Shown in pieces: positions 6,900 through 15,533 of a DNA stretch of 34,703 nt. Source of the stretch: Ignavibacteria bacterium (lineage in GTDB: Bacteria; Bacteroidota; Ignavibacteria; Tepidaquicellales; OLB5); the NCBI GenBank assembly GCA_030835085.1, contig JAUQWQ010000047.1, forward strand, positions 1 to 34,703, in the 5' to 3' direction. Under the pieces are notes generated by a model. The model was not told where the DNA came from, did not search any database, and saw nothing but the letters and a program-made list of their open reading frames with translations. Positions within the stretch are counted from its first letter, which is position 1; the number at the start of each line of letters is the position of its first letter. A program made the position numbers and the translations under genes.

Positions 6900-7958
6900 T
6901 TGAAAAATAAACTATTCATCTATGCCCTCCTGCTCTTTAGTGCAATAAGTTTTGATTGCCGCCAAAAAACAGATGAGCTGACCGATACCCATAACAACAA
7001 ACGGCTGAGGGATGTAGTGGTAAGCTATATGTCTGAGCCACTGTTCAGAAATAAAGATTTTGTGCAGCAGGTAACGGGCACAGAAGCTGACCTGAAGCTC
7101 TACGATATGGATGAAAAAACCCTGTACTTCAGCATTAACAAAAAGGATTATGACAGCAGTACTACGCTGAATAAGCTTACTATTGACAGGAACGCTGTTG
7201 AATTCGGCTTTGAACAAAACGGCGATGTATTCCTGGGAGCATACACTCTCAAAGGTACAGGCAGAATGCTATTCAGATTCCCGAAGAATGATTTTAAGTC
7301 TGATAGTACAAGAAGTATAACTGTAAAACTCAGCAATGGAATTGAATATACCCAATCATTAAATGAGCTGGCGGATTTTGCCGATGATGTTACAATATAT
7401 GGCGGCAAGAATGACCCCGAAGTGAAAAAGAACAAATACCTGGCAAATCACGGTGCATTTGTATCAGTGCCGGGCGAAAAAAGTCTGACCCGCCTTGTTA
7501 AATTGATAGTAAAAGATGGTTCTTCAAAAGAAGAAACTGCACAGAGTTTACTTAATTTTGTAACTTCAGCAATCTCTTTCAGCCAGAAGGAAGCTTATGG
7601 CGGATATGAAGTATTGAAACGCCCCAATGAAGTGCTTATGACGGGTGTATCTGACTGCAGCGGGTTGACAATTCTTTATGCCTCATTATTAGAGCAGGCT
7701 GGAATTGATTACCTGCTGGTTTATTCACCCGGCCATATTTCGGTTGCAGTTGAAGGTAAATTCAGCAATACCAACGGACTGGCAATTACATTCAGCGGCA
7801 AAAAATATTCAATTGCCGAAACTACAATCAATGGTTTTATGATTGGCAATACTGTGCTTCAGCAGAAAGATATCACCAACGAAATTTCTTTTCTGCAGAG
7901 ACCGGCAAAGGATTCAAAATTTATTGACTATAAATCAGGCAAGGAAATCGGCAATTAA
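6900..7958 (+). CDS. Exported transglutaminase-like (papain-fold) protein
   Basis: This 352-residue protein starts with TTG; an in-frame TAA lies just upstream and the TTG gives a good signal sequence, MKNKLFIYALLLFSAISFDC. Cys20 could be lipidated, although the box SFDC is not canonical, so lipoprotein status is uncertain. Residues 25-180 are a beta-rich region without recognised motif. Residues about 205-310 match the transglutaminase-like core: Cys253 in GVSDCSGLTILYASLLEQAGI, His279 in SPGHISVAV, and a probable third member, Glu307 in YSIAETT. Such domains act as peptidases or amide-forming enzymes on proteins or peptides; the substrate is unknown. The gene follows a repeat-rich spacer with no clear promoter and ends 19 bp before a convergent gene. 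Confidence 0.85.
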   Translation: MKNKLFIYALLLFSAISFDCRQKTDELTDTHNNKRLRDVVVSYMSEPLFRNKDFVQQVTGTEADLKLYDMDEKTLYFSINKKDYDSSTTLNKLTIDRNAVEFGFEQNGDVFLGAYTLKGTGRMLFRFPKNDFKSDSTRSITVKLSNGIEYTQSLNELADFADDVTIYGGKNDPEVKKNKYLANHGAFVSVPGEKSLTRLVKLIVKDGSSKEETAQSLLNFVTSAISFSQKEAYGGYEVLKRPNEVLMTGVSDCSGLTILYASLLEQAGIDYLLVYSPGHISVAVEGKFSNTNGLAITFSGKKYSIAETTINGFMIGNTVLQQKDITNEISFLQRPAKDSKFIDYKSGKEIGN

Positions 7959-7977
7959 TTTAAACAGCTCCTTTTCG

Positions 7978-8328
7978 TTAAACAGATATACTCTGCTTAA
8001 TCTTTTTGGGGAGTTTATCATACACAAGCTCATATGATGTTTTGATAAGAGCTTTAAGCTCAGCGGGTTTTAGCCTGCAGTTCTTTTTTACGGCAATCCA
8101 TTTACTTTTCGCAAGGTATGGCGCAGGTACAATTCCTTCATTTTCCACAAGTTCATCAAATTCTTCCGGGTCACTTTTTAATGACATGATATTTTCTGCG
8201 GCATTATCCATAGCAGCAATTACAAAAATTTTTCCGCCTACTTTAAACAACAAATGATCTTCCCACTGAATTTCTTCAGTCGCACCCGGGAACTTCATAC
8301 AATAATCTCTAAGCCACTCAACATACAT
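7978..8328 (-). CDS. MmcQ/YjbR family protein
   Basis: This is a small 116-residue cytoplasmic protein of the MmcQ/YjbR family, a double-stranded-DNA-binding-like (CyaY-like) fold of unproved function. Diagnostic features are the N-terminal LRDYCMKFPGATEEIQW, the strand HLLFKVGGKIFVIAA, the pair SLKSDPEEFDELVE, and the C-terminal KSKWIAVKK...LIKTSYELVYDKLPKK. Length is normal for the family. It is convergent with the transglutaminase-like gene, with which it shares a 19-bp spacer. Nothing in the context suggests a specific pathway. Confidence 0.92.
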   Translation of the reverse strand: MYVEWLRDYCMKFPGATEEIQWEDHLLFKVGGKIFVIAAMDNAAENIMSLKSDPEEFDELVENEGIVPAPYLAKSKWIAVKKNCRLKPAELKALIKTSYELVYDKLPKKIKQSISV

Positions 8329-8406
8329 ATTATAAAATATTATAGTCCTTTAAGCCGGACGAAGACTTACTTAACAAGAGGATTGCTATTTGATATTTGA
8401 TATTAA

Positions 8407-8934
8407 CTATTTGCCGCCGTGTACCGCCGGGTGATTTGATTTATGCGTCAGATAAATTGATACAGCTATCAGCAATATGCCGATACTCAGGTAAAGCAGG
8501 TTTATCATTTCACCGTAGTGAAAATTGATTGCGTACTTAAAGAATGTCACTATAAGCACCATAATAACAACCTTTGCAATTTTTTCTTTCAGCGCATCAA
8601 GATCGTGAATGATAAGTACTTTTGAAGATGTTTCATCTTTTTCTGCAATATCAATTTTGCTGATAAACAGTTCATATAATCCTATTCCGAAAATCAGGAA
8701 TACTGTGCCTATAAGATAATAATCAATTGCTCCAACAAGGTGTGAGACTGCGTTCTTACCAAATTCTTCGTAAGCCTGTGTGCTGGAAAAAGCGTGGGAG
8801 AATTCACCAACAACACCAATTACTTCAATTGTACCCATAACAATCATTATCAAAGCGGAAAATATTGCTGATACTACAGCCAGAAAAACCATATACCGGC
8901 TTTTCCAAAGCATTTTTTCAATAAATTGCAGCAT
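8407..8934 (-). CDS. YqhA/UPF0114 family membrane protein
   Basis: This 175-residue inner-membrane protein of the UPF0114 family has four predicted membrane helices at about residues 15-40, 68-88, 118-137 and 145-165. Family-typical text includes EKMLWKSRYMVFLAVV, IDYYLIGTVFLIFGIGLYELFIS, IHDLDALKEKIAKVVIMVLIVTFFK and LLYLSIGILLIAVSIYL. The function of the family is unknown. The ATG is preceded by a strong Shine-Dalgarno sequence, AAGGAGG, 4 nt upstream, which is unusual in this window, where most genes lack one. It diverges from the Ycf48/BNR-repeat gene across a 220-bp spacer. Confidence 0.93.
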   Translation of the reverse strand: MLQFIEKMLWKSRYMVFLAVVSAIFSALIMIVMGTIEVIGVVGEFSHAFSSTQAYEEFGKNAVSHLVGAIDYYLIGTVFLIFGIGLYELFISKIDIAEKDETSSKVLIIHDLDALKEKIAKVVIMVLIVTFFKYAINFHYGEMINLLYLSIGILLIAVSIYLTHKSNHPAVHGGK

Positions 8935-9154
8935 GCTGCCTCCTTAATTTCTGCAAAAACAGTGATTTTTTCGATATTAAGGCAAAGATAACGATTTTAT
9001 TTAATTTTTAAAAGTTTTTATGGTTTTTTGCTAAATATTAGTAACTAAATCTGTTAGGATGTTTAATTATTACGTATTGCATTAATAGAAATCTTTCCAT
9101 ATTTTTACCAAATTATAATTAAATTTATTAATATTTAAACACTAAGAACGAAAA
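8935..9154. promoter_or_regulatory. Divergent promoter region
   Basis: This AT-rich spacer separates two divergently transcribed genes and must hold both promoters. The leftward side carries the Shine-Dalgarno AAGGAGG at about 8939-8945. No convincing TTTG/TAnnTTTG pair stands out for the rightward gene. Confidence 0.4.
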
Positions 9155-11317
9155 ATGAAGAAACTATTGACAGTTTTCTTAGGGCTTATTATGTTCGCAG
9201 TAAGCACCTATTCACAAACAGGATTCAATTCAGTTCATTCCAAAGACGGAAGTTTTGTAATTGCGGCAGGTGATGGCGGCGCGATATTTATTTCTTATGA
9301 TGGCGGCGCGAATTTCGGTTCATACCCCAACGCCGGTTCATCCAATTTTAATTCCGTTCATGCAATTAACCAGAAAATTTGGCTTGTTGGTGATGGCGGT
9401 GCAGTTCAGGTAAGCACAAACGGCGGCAGTACATATACAAACTATAGTGTTGGAGGAGCAGACGTAAACGGCGTTTACTTTGCTGATGAAAACACAGGAT
9501 GGTTAGTAGGTGCCGGCGGAAGAGTTATGAAATCTGTTAACGGCGGTGCAAACTGGTCACTGCAGACAAGCGGTACTTCAAACGATCTTAACGGTGTTAA
9601 ATTCTTAAATGCAAATACCGGTTATGCCTGCGGAAACAACGGTACAGTTATATATACTGTTAACGGCGGTACTTCATGGTCAAGCTATTCAACCGGCACT
9701 ACAACAAACCTGCTTTCAATTGATGCTGTGAATCCCGCAATTGTTGCAACAGGCGCTGATGGTGTTATAGCAGTATATAACGGTTCAAACTGGTCAATAA
9801 AAGATTATAAAAGCGCAGTAAGACCCGAGGTAAGAGGAGTATCAATGCTTAACGCTTCTGCTTTTTATACTTGCGGCGGAGGCGGTTTCATTAATTTTTC
9901 AAGTGATGCAGGCAATACAAGAGCATACCAGCAGAACCCGATGCAGGGATATTTAAGCGATATTTTCTTTTTCAACGGAAATAACGGCTGGGCAGTAGCA
10001 AATAATAACAAAGCAATTTTAAGAACAACAGACGGAGGTTCATCATGGAACTTCCAGAGCGGCGTTACTGTAACCAAGACACTTGTAAGGAAACAGAACA
10101 CAAGCGGAAATATCGGCAATCCTTTCTGCGTTCATCCAAAAAATAAAAATGGTATTTTTATTCTTGCAGGTACGGTTTTAAGAAGAAGTCTTGATAAAGG
10201 CGAAACCTGGATAACTTTGAACGGTTCTGTACCGGGCAGTTCATGCCACTCTTTTTTTGTTAATACCGTTGATACAAACCTGATGATAGCTTCAATGGGT
10301 TCATCCGGCGGAAGAGTAATTGTAAGCACGGATTACGGTACAACATGGACAAATTCAATTAACCCGATCAATTTAACTTCATACGGTATGCCTTTGGAAG
10401 TTGATCCCAACAATCCGAACACAGTGTACCTGGCGCCTGATAATGCGCCTTTAAGAGTTTCAACAAACTGGGGCGGAACGTGGACCCTGCTCAGCGGCGG
10501 CGAACCCGGCGGTACATTCAGAAGTCCTTGTGATGTAATAGTTCAGTTCGAAAATCCGAATACAATTATAATTGGCGACGGTACAACAGGTTCAGGTTCA
10601 GGAAAAGTATGGAAATCAGTTAACGGCGGAATGAACTGGACACTCATCAATACTGTTTCAGGTTCAGAGATCCCGATGATGGCAAATACTTCACAGGATT
10701 TAAACCTGATGTATCATACAACATGGTCATCCGGCAGTTTCTGGAAAAGCAACAATATGGCAACTTCATTCAATAATTTAAATCAATCAGGCAGCCTTTG
10801 GGCAACAGATATTGCTAAAGATGACCCAACTGCTGTTACATACGATCAGTACGGAACTAACACCTATCTTTCACTTGACCAGGGCTCGAATTTTCTGACA
10901 ATTCCTGCAACAAGCTCACCGGCAGCGGGTGTGGTATTCATGGATAAAGCAACTGTACTTTTCCAGCATGGCAGCGGTGTTGATAAACTTAACATTACTT
11001 ATAATGTTACACCGGTAGTTTCAAACGGCCAGATATCCTCTGAAGTGCCTGCATCATTCGGGTTAAAACAGAACTATCCAAACCCGTTTAACCCGACAAC
11101 ACAGATAAAATATGATATCGCGAAAGCATCATATGTTGCGATAAAAGTATTTGATGTACTTGGCAACGAAGTTGCCACCGTCTTCAACGGTAATCTTGCT
11201 GCAGGTAAATATTCAGCAGATTTTAATGCTTCAAATCTTGCAACCGGAATTTACTTCTATTCACTTTCTGTTGACGGACAGAAAATTGACACAAAGAAAA
11301 TGATATTGGTTAAATAA
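9155..11317 (+). CDS. Secreted Ycf48/BNR-repeat beta-propeller protein with T9SS sorting domain
   Basis: This 720-residue extracellular protein begins with a signal peptide (MKKLLTVFLGLIMFAVSTYSQ). Residues 22-620 are repeated propeller blades of the Ycf48/BNR (Asp-box) type. They read as SVNGGANW, TVNGGTSW, TTDGGSSWNF, SLDKGETW, STDYGTTW, STNWGGTW and SVNGGMNW, with interspersed NTGWLVGAGGRVMKS-type strands. The final ~80 residues are a T9SS type A sorting domain (LKQNYPNPFNPTTQIKYDI ... MILVK). Propellers of this kind bind proteins or glycans; the target is unknown and no catalytic residues are evident. A good terminator follows, so it appears to be a single-gene transcript. It opens the island of seven T9SS cargo genes. 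Confidence 0.92.
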   Translation: MKKLLTVFLGLIMFAVSTYSQTGFNSVHSKDGSFVIAAGDGGAIFISYDGGANFGSYPNAGSSNFNSVHAINQKIWLVGDGGAVQVSTNGGSTYTNYSVGGADVNGVYFADENTGWLVGAGGRVMKSVNGGANWSLQTSGTSNDLNGVKFLNANTGYACGNNGTVIYTVNGGTSWSSYSTGTTTNLLSIDAVNPAIVATGADGVIAVYNGSNWSIKDYKSAVRPEVRGVSMLNASAFYTCGGGGFINFSSDAGNTRAYQQNPMQGYLSDIFFFNGNNGWAVANNNKAILRTTDGGSSWNFQSGVTVTKTLVRKQNTSGNIGNPFCVHPKNKNGIFILAGTVLRRSLDKGETWITLNGSVPGSSCHSFFVNTVDTNLMIASMGSSGGRVIVSTDYGTTWTNSINPINLTSYGMPLEVDPNNPNTVYLAPDNAPLRVSTNWGGTWTLLSGGEPGGTFRSPCDVIVQFENPNTIIIGDGTTGSGSGKVWKSVNGGMNWTLINTVSGSEIPMMANTSQDLNLMYHTTWSSGSFWKSNNMATSFNNLNQSGSLWATDIAKDDPTAVTYDQYGTNTYLSLDQGSNFLTIPATSSPAAGVVFMDKATVLFQHGSGVDKLNITYNVTPVVSNGQISSEVPASFGLKQNYPNPFNPTTQIKYDIAKASYVAIKVFDVLGNEVATVFNGNLAAGKYSADFNASNLATGIYFYSLSVDGQKIDTKKMILVK

Positions 11318-11340
11318 GAATAACAATATTTTATATTTTC

Positions 11341-11380
11341 AACCCCGTTTAAGCATTTTAAACGGGGTTTATTATTTTCT
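11341..11380 (+). terminator. Rho-independent terminator
   Basis: AACCCCGTTTAA (11341-11352) pairs with TTAAACGGGGTT (11358-11369) around a 5-nt loop and is followed by a T-rich tail (tattatttt). It lies 24 bp after the propeller gene. Confidence 0.9.
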
Positions 11381-11434
11381 AAAAATTGGGTAAATTTACA
11401 ATAATCATTAATTTTATACTACAAAAACACAAAA

Positions 11435-12265
11435 ATGAAATTTAATTACAGAAAAATATTTTTTCCGGTAACGGCATTATTTGTTATCAGTTTATTCGCT
11501 TATTCGTTCTACTGGTTCCCCACCGGGTATACAGGGACAACAAAGAAGGGCGGAGAAGGCCTTGGATGCGTATGCCACGGGCTGCAGGTTAATACTCCGT
11601 CAGTATCCGTTAATATTACCGGTCCCGATAGTGTAGCTGCAGGACAAACAGTAAATTTCAGGGTAAGCGTTTCCCACGGTCCAGCAATTACAGGCGGATT
11701 CAATCTGGCATCTTATCTTGATACAAATTCTCTTCACCCTGTAGCGGGCGATACTATGGTTCGCAGGCAGGATTGGGAGTTAACTCATGCTCACCCGAAG
11801 CCATTCAGCAATGATACTGTAAGCTGGATAGTCAGGTATACAGCACCTGGTGCCCCGGGAATGGATACATTATATGCTACAGGTAACAGCACAAATAATA
11901 ATTTTGAGGCAGATACATCAGACCAATGGAACTGGAGCCTTAACAAGAACGTAAGGATATATATACCTATCGGGATAATTAACTTAAGTACAGTTGCCGG
12001 CGAATATTCTTTATCGCAAAACTTCCCGAATCCGTTTAACCCTGTAACACAAATTGATTTTTCAGTTGCAAAAACATCTGAAATAAAGATCAGGATATTT
12101 GATATCCTTGGAAATGAAATTGCTGTACCGGTCGCTCAGCAAATGAAACCCGGCAAATACAGGGTTGATTTCAATGGTTCTAACCTTTCAAGCGGTACGT
12201 ACTTCTATTCATTATCGGCTGATGGCAAAACAATTTCTACCAAAAAGATGTTGATGATAAAATAG
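11435..12265 (+). CDS. Secreted CxCH-motif protein (choice-of-anchor V/reeler-like) with T9SS sorting domain
   Basis: This 276-residue protein has an N-terminal hydrophobic signal or anchor (about 10-27, FPVTALFVISLFAYSFYWF). A glycine-rich segment follows with the motif GLGCVCHG (Cys45, Cys47, His48). Then comes a beta-sandwich of about 130 residues (VSVNITGPDSVAAGQTVNFRV ... THAHPKPF ... VSWIVRYTAP ... YATGNSTNNN) that resembles reelin-type 'choice-of-anchor V' domains. The end is a T9SS type A sorting domain (LSQNFPNPFNPVTQIDFSV ... KMLMIK). The CxCH is reminiscent of a haem c site but has one residue, not two, between the cysteines, so covalent haem is unproved. It sits between two terminators and is therefore probably monocistronic. 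Confidence 0.82.
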   Translation: MKFNYRKIFFPVTALFVISLFAYSFYWFPTGYTGTTKKGGEGLGCVCHGLQVNTPSVSVNITGPDSVAAGQTVNFRVSVSHGPAITGGFNLASYLDTNSLHPVAGDTMVRRQDWELTHAHPKPFSNDTVSWIVRYTAPGAPGMDTLYATGNSTNNNFEADTSDQWNWSLNKNVRIYIPIGIINLSTVAGEYSLSQNFPNPFNPVTQIDFSVAKTSEIKIRIFDILGNEIAVPVAQQMKPGKYRVDFNGSNLSSGTYFYSLSADGKTISTKKMLMIK

Positions 12266-12365
12266 TAACAGAATTCATGCTGCGAAGTCCTTGACCTGAA
12301 GATTTTTCGAGCTGTTGCCGTTTAAAATACTTACACCTTTAACTAATAGAAATAAATTGATTGGT

Positions 12366-12396
12366 AAAAAAAGGGGGATATCCCCCCTTTTTTTTG
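12366..12396 (+). terminator. Rho-independent terminator
   Basis: An A-run plus GGGGGATATCCCCC core (12373-12386) followed by an extra C and a run of eight or more T residues forms a strong hairpin with T-tail. It lies about 100 bp after the CxCH-motif gene. Confidence 0.85.
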
Positions 12397-12447
12397 AATT
12401 ATCAGGTACTCACGTATTTCGGTTAATTAAACTGCCCTGCTTAACTA

Positions 12448-12478
12448 TTGCATATATAGAGAAATGAGTTTATATTTC
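12448..12478 (+). promoter_or_regulatory. Possible Bacteroidetes-type promoter
   Basis: TTG at 12448-12450 is separated by 20 bp from TATATTTC at 12471-12478, a 7-of-8 match to the -7 box TAnnTTTG. The start codon of the next gene follows 40 bp downstream. Confidence 0.35.
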
Positions 12479-12518
12479 GAAAATCAATTAACATTTTCTA
12501 AAAACTAACAAATCACAG

Positions 12519-14543
12519 ATGAAAAAATTTACACAAGTTCTGCTGCTTTCGTTTTTTACCGCAGCAGGCATACTGCTTTTCCAGGCACAAGATATTTTCC
12601 ATAATTCTGATGATAGTAATCCTTATATAGATCAACCAACAATGGAATCTAAATCACATTTACATGCATTCCAGCAGAATGATAATTCGGGTGATATAAT
12701 TACAGATCAATCAGGATTTGATAATTATGATATCGGTATTGATTATGCTGAACAGCATGTAACATCTAATCCGTTGAATCCAATACAGATATTTGTCAGC
12801 GTAAATGGTTCAGGCTCTCCGCAAAATGCAAGAAATACAATGGATGGCGGTCTGACATGGACACTTAATAACCCGGCATACCATTCTAGCACATGTTGTG
12901 ACCCCTGGGCTGCCTATTTAGCAAACGGAACATTAATTTACGGCTCAGGTGTGAGCGGTCAATATATTTACCGTTCAACTACCAACGGAAACAGCTGGAC
13001 TTCCCCGGTACTTTCAGTTAGCGGAAATGACAGAAATACTTTAGCTGCTGAAGAAACCGGAACAGGTCCTTTTGCAAACTATTTGTATGCAGCCATAACT
13101 CCAGGTAACTTCGCAAGAAGCACTGATGGAGGTTTGACATGGACACAGACTTTCAGTTCTTCTAATATTACTCCCGGTACAATGATCGCTGTCGGACCAA
13201 ACGGCACTACAAACGGCGGATGCGTGATCTACGTAACAAATACAAACGCTAACCCCGTACCTGTACACTATAATTTTTTCCGTTCTACTAACGGAGGCGC
13301 TTCAGGTTCATTTTCTTTGATGTCTACAATAACAGATGCCGGTTATGTAGGAACATTGAATTCAGCATCGAGGCTGGTAATAAATAACGCGCGCACAAGG
13401 CCCTATCCAATGATAGCAATGGATAATTCAAATGGTCCATATAGAGGCAGACTGTATTGTGTATACGCATCAAATGAACCGGCAGGTAACGGAAATAAAC
13501 CGGATATAATTTTAAAATGGAGTTCTGATCAGGGCGCAACATGGTCACCAAGGATTAGAGTAAATGATAATGCTAATCCCCAGTTAAGTGATCAGTGGTT
13601 CCCGGCAGTATGGTGTGAAAAATCATCAGGTAAACTGTATATAAAGTGGTATGATACACGCGAGAACCCTGCATCATATACTACAGGTGTTTGGGCAACA
13701 TACTCAACAGATGGCGGTCAGACTTTTGCTGCAAACCAAAGAATTTCAAATGCATCATGGACATATCCATGTCCTGCATGCGGTGCAAACCAGAACTGTT
13801 ACAGAGGTGATTATGACGGTATTCATGCAAATCCAAAAGTTGGTTTTGCTGCATGGTGGGATCCAAGAAACTGCAACTACCAGACAATGGGAGCTTATTT
13901 CCCTGATTTCGCAATGAAGACAACTCCGGTTGTAAACATTTCAAACGGAACAAACGACAGCGGATTTGCTTATATAAGCATTCCGGCAGTTAAATTGTAT
14001 TCAGATACTGCATTATTTACTGCAACAGTTACCAATCCACCGGGTTCAGGCACAATGACATTAACATTCCTGAACAGGACAACTCCTGCAGCACAGGATA
14101 GATTAACAACTTTCCCTGATTCATTAAGATTGAGGGTAAAAACATCCGGCGGCGTTCCTTCAGCAATTTATACTATCAGTGTAAAAGGAAACGGACCGAA
14201 CGGAACACCTGTTCATGTACGGACAATAACCGTAAATGTAGGAGCAGTAGCAATTAATACCAACAGTACCAATATTCCCGAAAAGTTCTTCCTGTACCAG
14301 AACTACCCGAACCCGTTCAACCCGAACACGAAGATAAGGTTCGATCTTGCAAGATCAGGGAATGTAAAACTGGCTATTTATGATATTTCAGGTAAACAGG
14401 TTGCTGAAATAACAAACGCAAACTATAATGCAGGCGAGTATTCATTTGACTTTAATGCAGAGAATCTGGCAACAGGTGTTTATTTCTACAAGCTCGAAAC
14501 ACCTGATTACACAAGCATAAAGAAGATGATATTGGTAAAATAA
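12519..14543 (+). CDS. Secreted sialidase-fold (Asp-box) protein with T9SS sorting domain, paralogue A
   Basis: This 674-residue protein has a signal peptide (MKKFTQVLLLSFFTAAGILLFQAQ). Residues ~60-470 form a sialidase-fold propeller with Asp boxes (RNTMDGGLTWT, RSTTNGNSWT, RSTDGGLTWT, WSSDQGATWS, STDGGQTFA). It has the GDYDGIHANPKVGFAAWWDPR strand pattern seen in secreted exo-sialidase-like proteins of unknown activity. A CPACGANQNC motif and a CCDPW pair suggest disulfides. Residues ~480-590 form an Ig-like segment, and the last ~80 are the T9SS type A domain (LYQNYPNPFNPNTKIRFDL ... MILVK). I cannot see the arginine triad and Tyr/Glu pair of true sialidases with confidence, so enzymatic activity is uncertain. 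It is a close paralogue of the gene at 15534. Confidence 0.88.
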   Translation: MKKFTQVLLLSFFTAAGILLFQAQDIFHNSDDSNPYIDQPTMESKSHLHAFQQNDNSGDIITDQSGFDNYDIGIDYAEQHVTSNPLNPIQIFVSVNGSGSPQNARNTMDGGLTWTLNNPAYHSSTCCDPWAAYLANGTLIYGSGVSGQYIYRSTTNGNSWTSPVLSVSGNDRNTLAAEETGTGPFANYLYAAITPGNFARSTDGGLTWTQTFSSSNITPGTMIAVGPNGTTNGGCVIYVTNTNANPVPVHYNFFRSTNGGASGSFSLMSTITDAGYVGTLNSASRLVINNARTRPYPMIAMDNSNGPYRGRLYCVYASNEPAGNGNKPDIILKWSSDQGATWSPRIRVNDNANPQLSDQWFPAVWCEKSSGKLYIKWYDTRENPASYTTGVWATYSTDGGQTFAANQRISNASWTYPCPACGANQNCYRGDYDGIHANPKVGFAAWWDPRNCNYQTMGAYFPDFAMKTTPVVNISNGTNDSGFAYISIPAVKLYSDTALFTATVTNPPGSGTMTLTFLNRTTPAAQDRLTTFPDSLRLRVKTSGGVPSAIYTISVKGNGPNGTPVHVRTITVNVGAVAINTNSTNIPEKFFLYQNYPNPFNPNTKIRFDLARSGNVKLAIYDISGKQVAEITNANYNAGEYSFDFNAENLATGVYFYKLETPDYTSIKKMILVK

Positions 14544-14596
14544 CGCAGTAATTTTCAAACCTTGTTTCTATTATAGAAAAATAATCAACAATTAAA

Positions 14597-14628
14597 TATA
14601 AGAAACCCGGGAAACCGGGTTTCTTATA
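14597..14628. terminator. Stable hairpin after paralogue A
   Basis: A perfect 14-bp stem, TATAAGAAACCCGG (14597-14610) and its complement (14615-14628), is closed by a GAAA tetraloop (GNRA type). The exit side is A-rich rather than T-rich, so this is a likely but atypical terminator or a 3'-end stabiliser. Confidence 0.7.
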
Positions 14629-14703
14629 AAAATAAAATTAACCAATTAGAAAGGAAAAAATTTTACAGAATTAACAATTTTTTATAACTTTAAATTTAAA
14701 AAA

Positions 14704-15330
14704 ATGAAAACATTTAAATTTTCGAACCTGAAGTTAGTTTATGTTTCAATGTTAATTTTATTTACATACAATGTTCATTCCGTTGCTTGCCCACTTACAT
14801 TATCATTTCATACATACGACTATAGGGTTGGAGCACATATTTCCATATGGAATAATGGAGGTTTTAGTACTGAGTTAATTACAAACTCAAGTGGAGTTGC
14901 ATATTATACTTTCACATCTTCTTGTGATAGAATTCATTATGCTACTGTAAACGATATTGATTGCTCATATCCTCCTTGTCTACATTATTTCTATCCTCAA
15001 AATATTGTAGATGTCGGAATTGACGGAGATTGCTACTGTGAAACTGATGATAAAACAGCACCAGGTGGCTTAATTAATCTATTCCAGAATTTCCCGAATC
15101 CTTTTAATCCAATAACCGATATTTCTTTTTCAATCTCGAAAGAAATGAACGTTAAACTAACTATATATAATTCTGCTGGTGTAGAAATACAAACTCTAGT
15201 AGATACGTATTTGGGTTCTGGTATACATAAATACTCGTTTGACGGGACTAATGCGCCATCAGGAATATATTTCTATAAACTCGAAACACCTGATTATACA
15301 AGCATCAAGAAGATGATTCTTGTGAAGTAA
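14704..15330 (+). CDS. Small cysteine-rich secreted protein with T9SS sorting domain
   Basis: I do not recognise the main domain of this 208-residue protein. A hydrophobic signal sequence (about 10-28, LKLVYVSMLILFTYNVHSV) precedes roughly 95 residues containing about seven cysteines (ACPLTL, SSCDR, DIDCSYPPC, DCYCE). The pattern VGAHISIWNNGG ... TNSSGVAYYTF is reminiscent of a CnaB/carboxypeptidase-regulatory beta-sandwich, which is a tentative comparison. The C terminus is a T9SS type A sorting domain (LFQNFPNPFNPITDISFSI ... MILVK) whose last 20 or so residues match paralogue A exactly. The codons are visibly more AT-rich than those of its neighbours. It is embedded between the two sialidase-fold paralogues, with a hairpin on each side. 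Confidence 0.8.
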   Translation: MKTFKFSNLKLVYVSMLILFTYNVHSVACPLTLSFHTYDYRVGAHISIWNNGGFSTELITNSSGVAYYTFTSSCDRIHYATVNDIDCSYPPCLHYFYPQNIVDVGIDGDCYCETDDKTAPGGLINLFQNFPNPFNPITDISFSISKEMNVKLTIYNSAGVEIQTLVDTYLGSGIHKYSFDGTNAPSGIYFYKLETPDYTSIKKMILVK

Positions 15331-15352
15331 ACATAGTATTTTAAAACTCAGG

Positions 15353-15390
15353 AGGTCTGTTCTTTCGGTTGATTGAATAGACCTTTTTTT
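15353..15390 (+). terminator. Rho-independent terminator
   Basis: AGGTCTGTTC (15353-15362) pairs, with one G-U wobble, with GAATAGACCT (15375-15384) and runs into seven T residues. It lies 22 bp after the small cysteine-rich gene. Confidence 0.85.
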
Positions 15391-15533
15391 ATGCTGCTAA
15401 TGAAATTTATTGAACAAACTCTCTAAATTACCGAAATACCCGCAATTAATATACTACCGGGGACTTTTATTATTTTTCAAATATTATTATATTAAATGAA
15501 TTATATAATATTCCATAAATTAAACTATCATAA

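Noticed and set aside
6497-6910. A 137-codon reading frame before the transglutaminase-like gene
   Set aside because: It runs through the 80-bp GC-rich tandem repeats and its translation repeats SPPAPLPEGEG-type text typical of translated intergenic repeats; no family character or ribosome site.
11435-12265. Cytochrome c call based on the CxCH motif
   Set aside because: A haem c site needs CxxCH; here only one residue lies between the cysteines and no axial-ligand context is clear.
13651-13953. Reading frames inside the sialidase-fold gene on both strands
   Set aside because: They are shadows of the 674-residue gene; residues are low-complexity His/Gln/Leu-rich and have no family resemblance.
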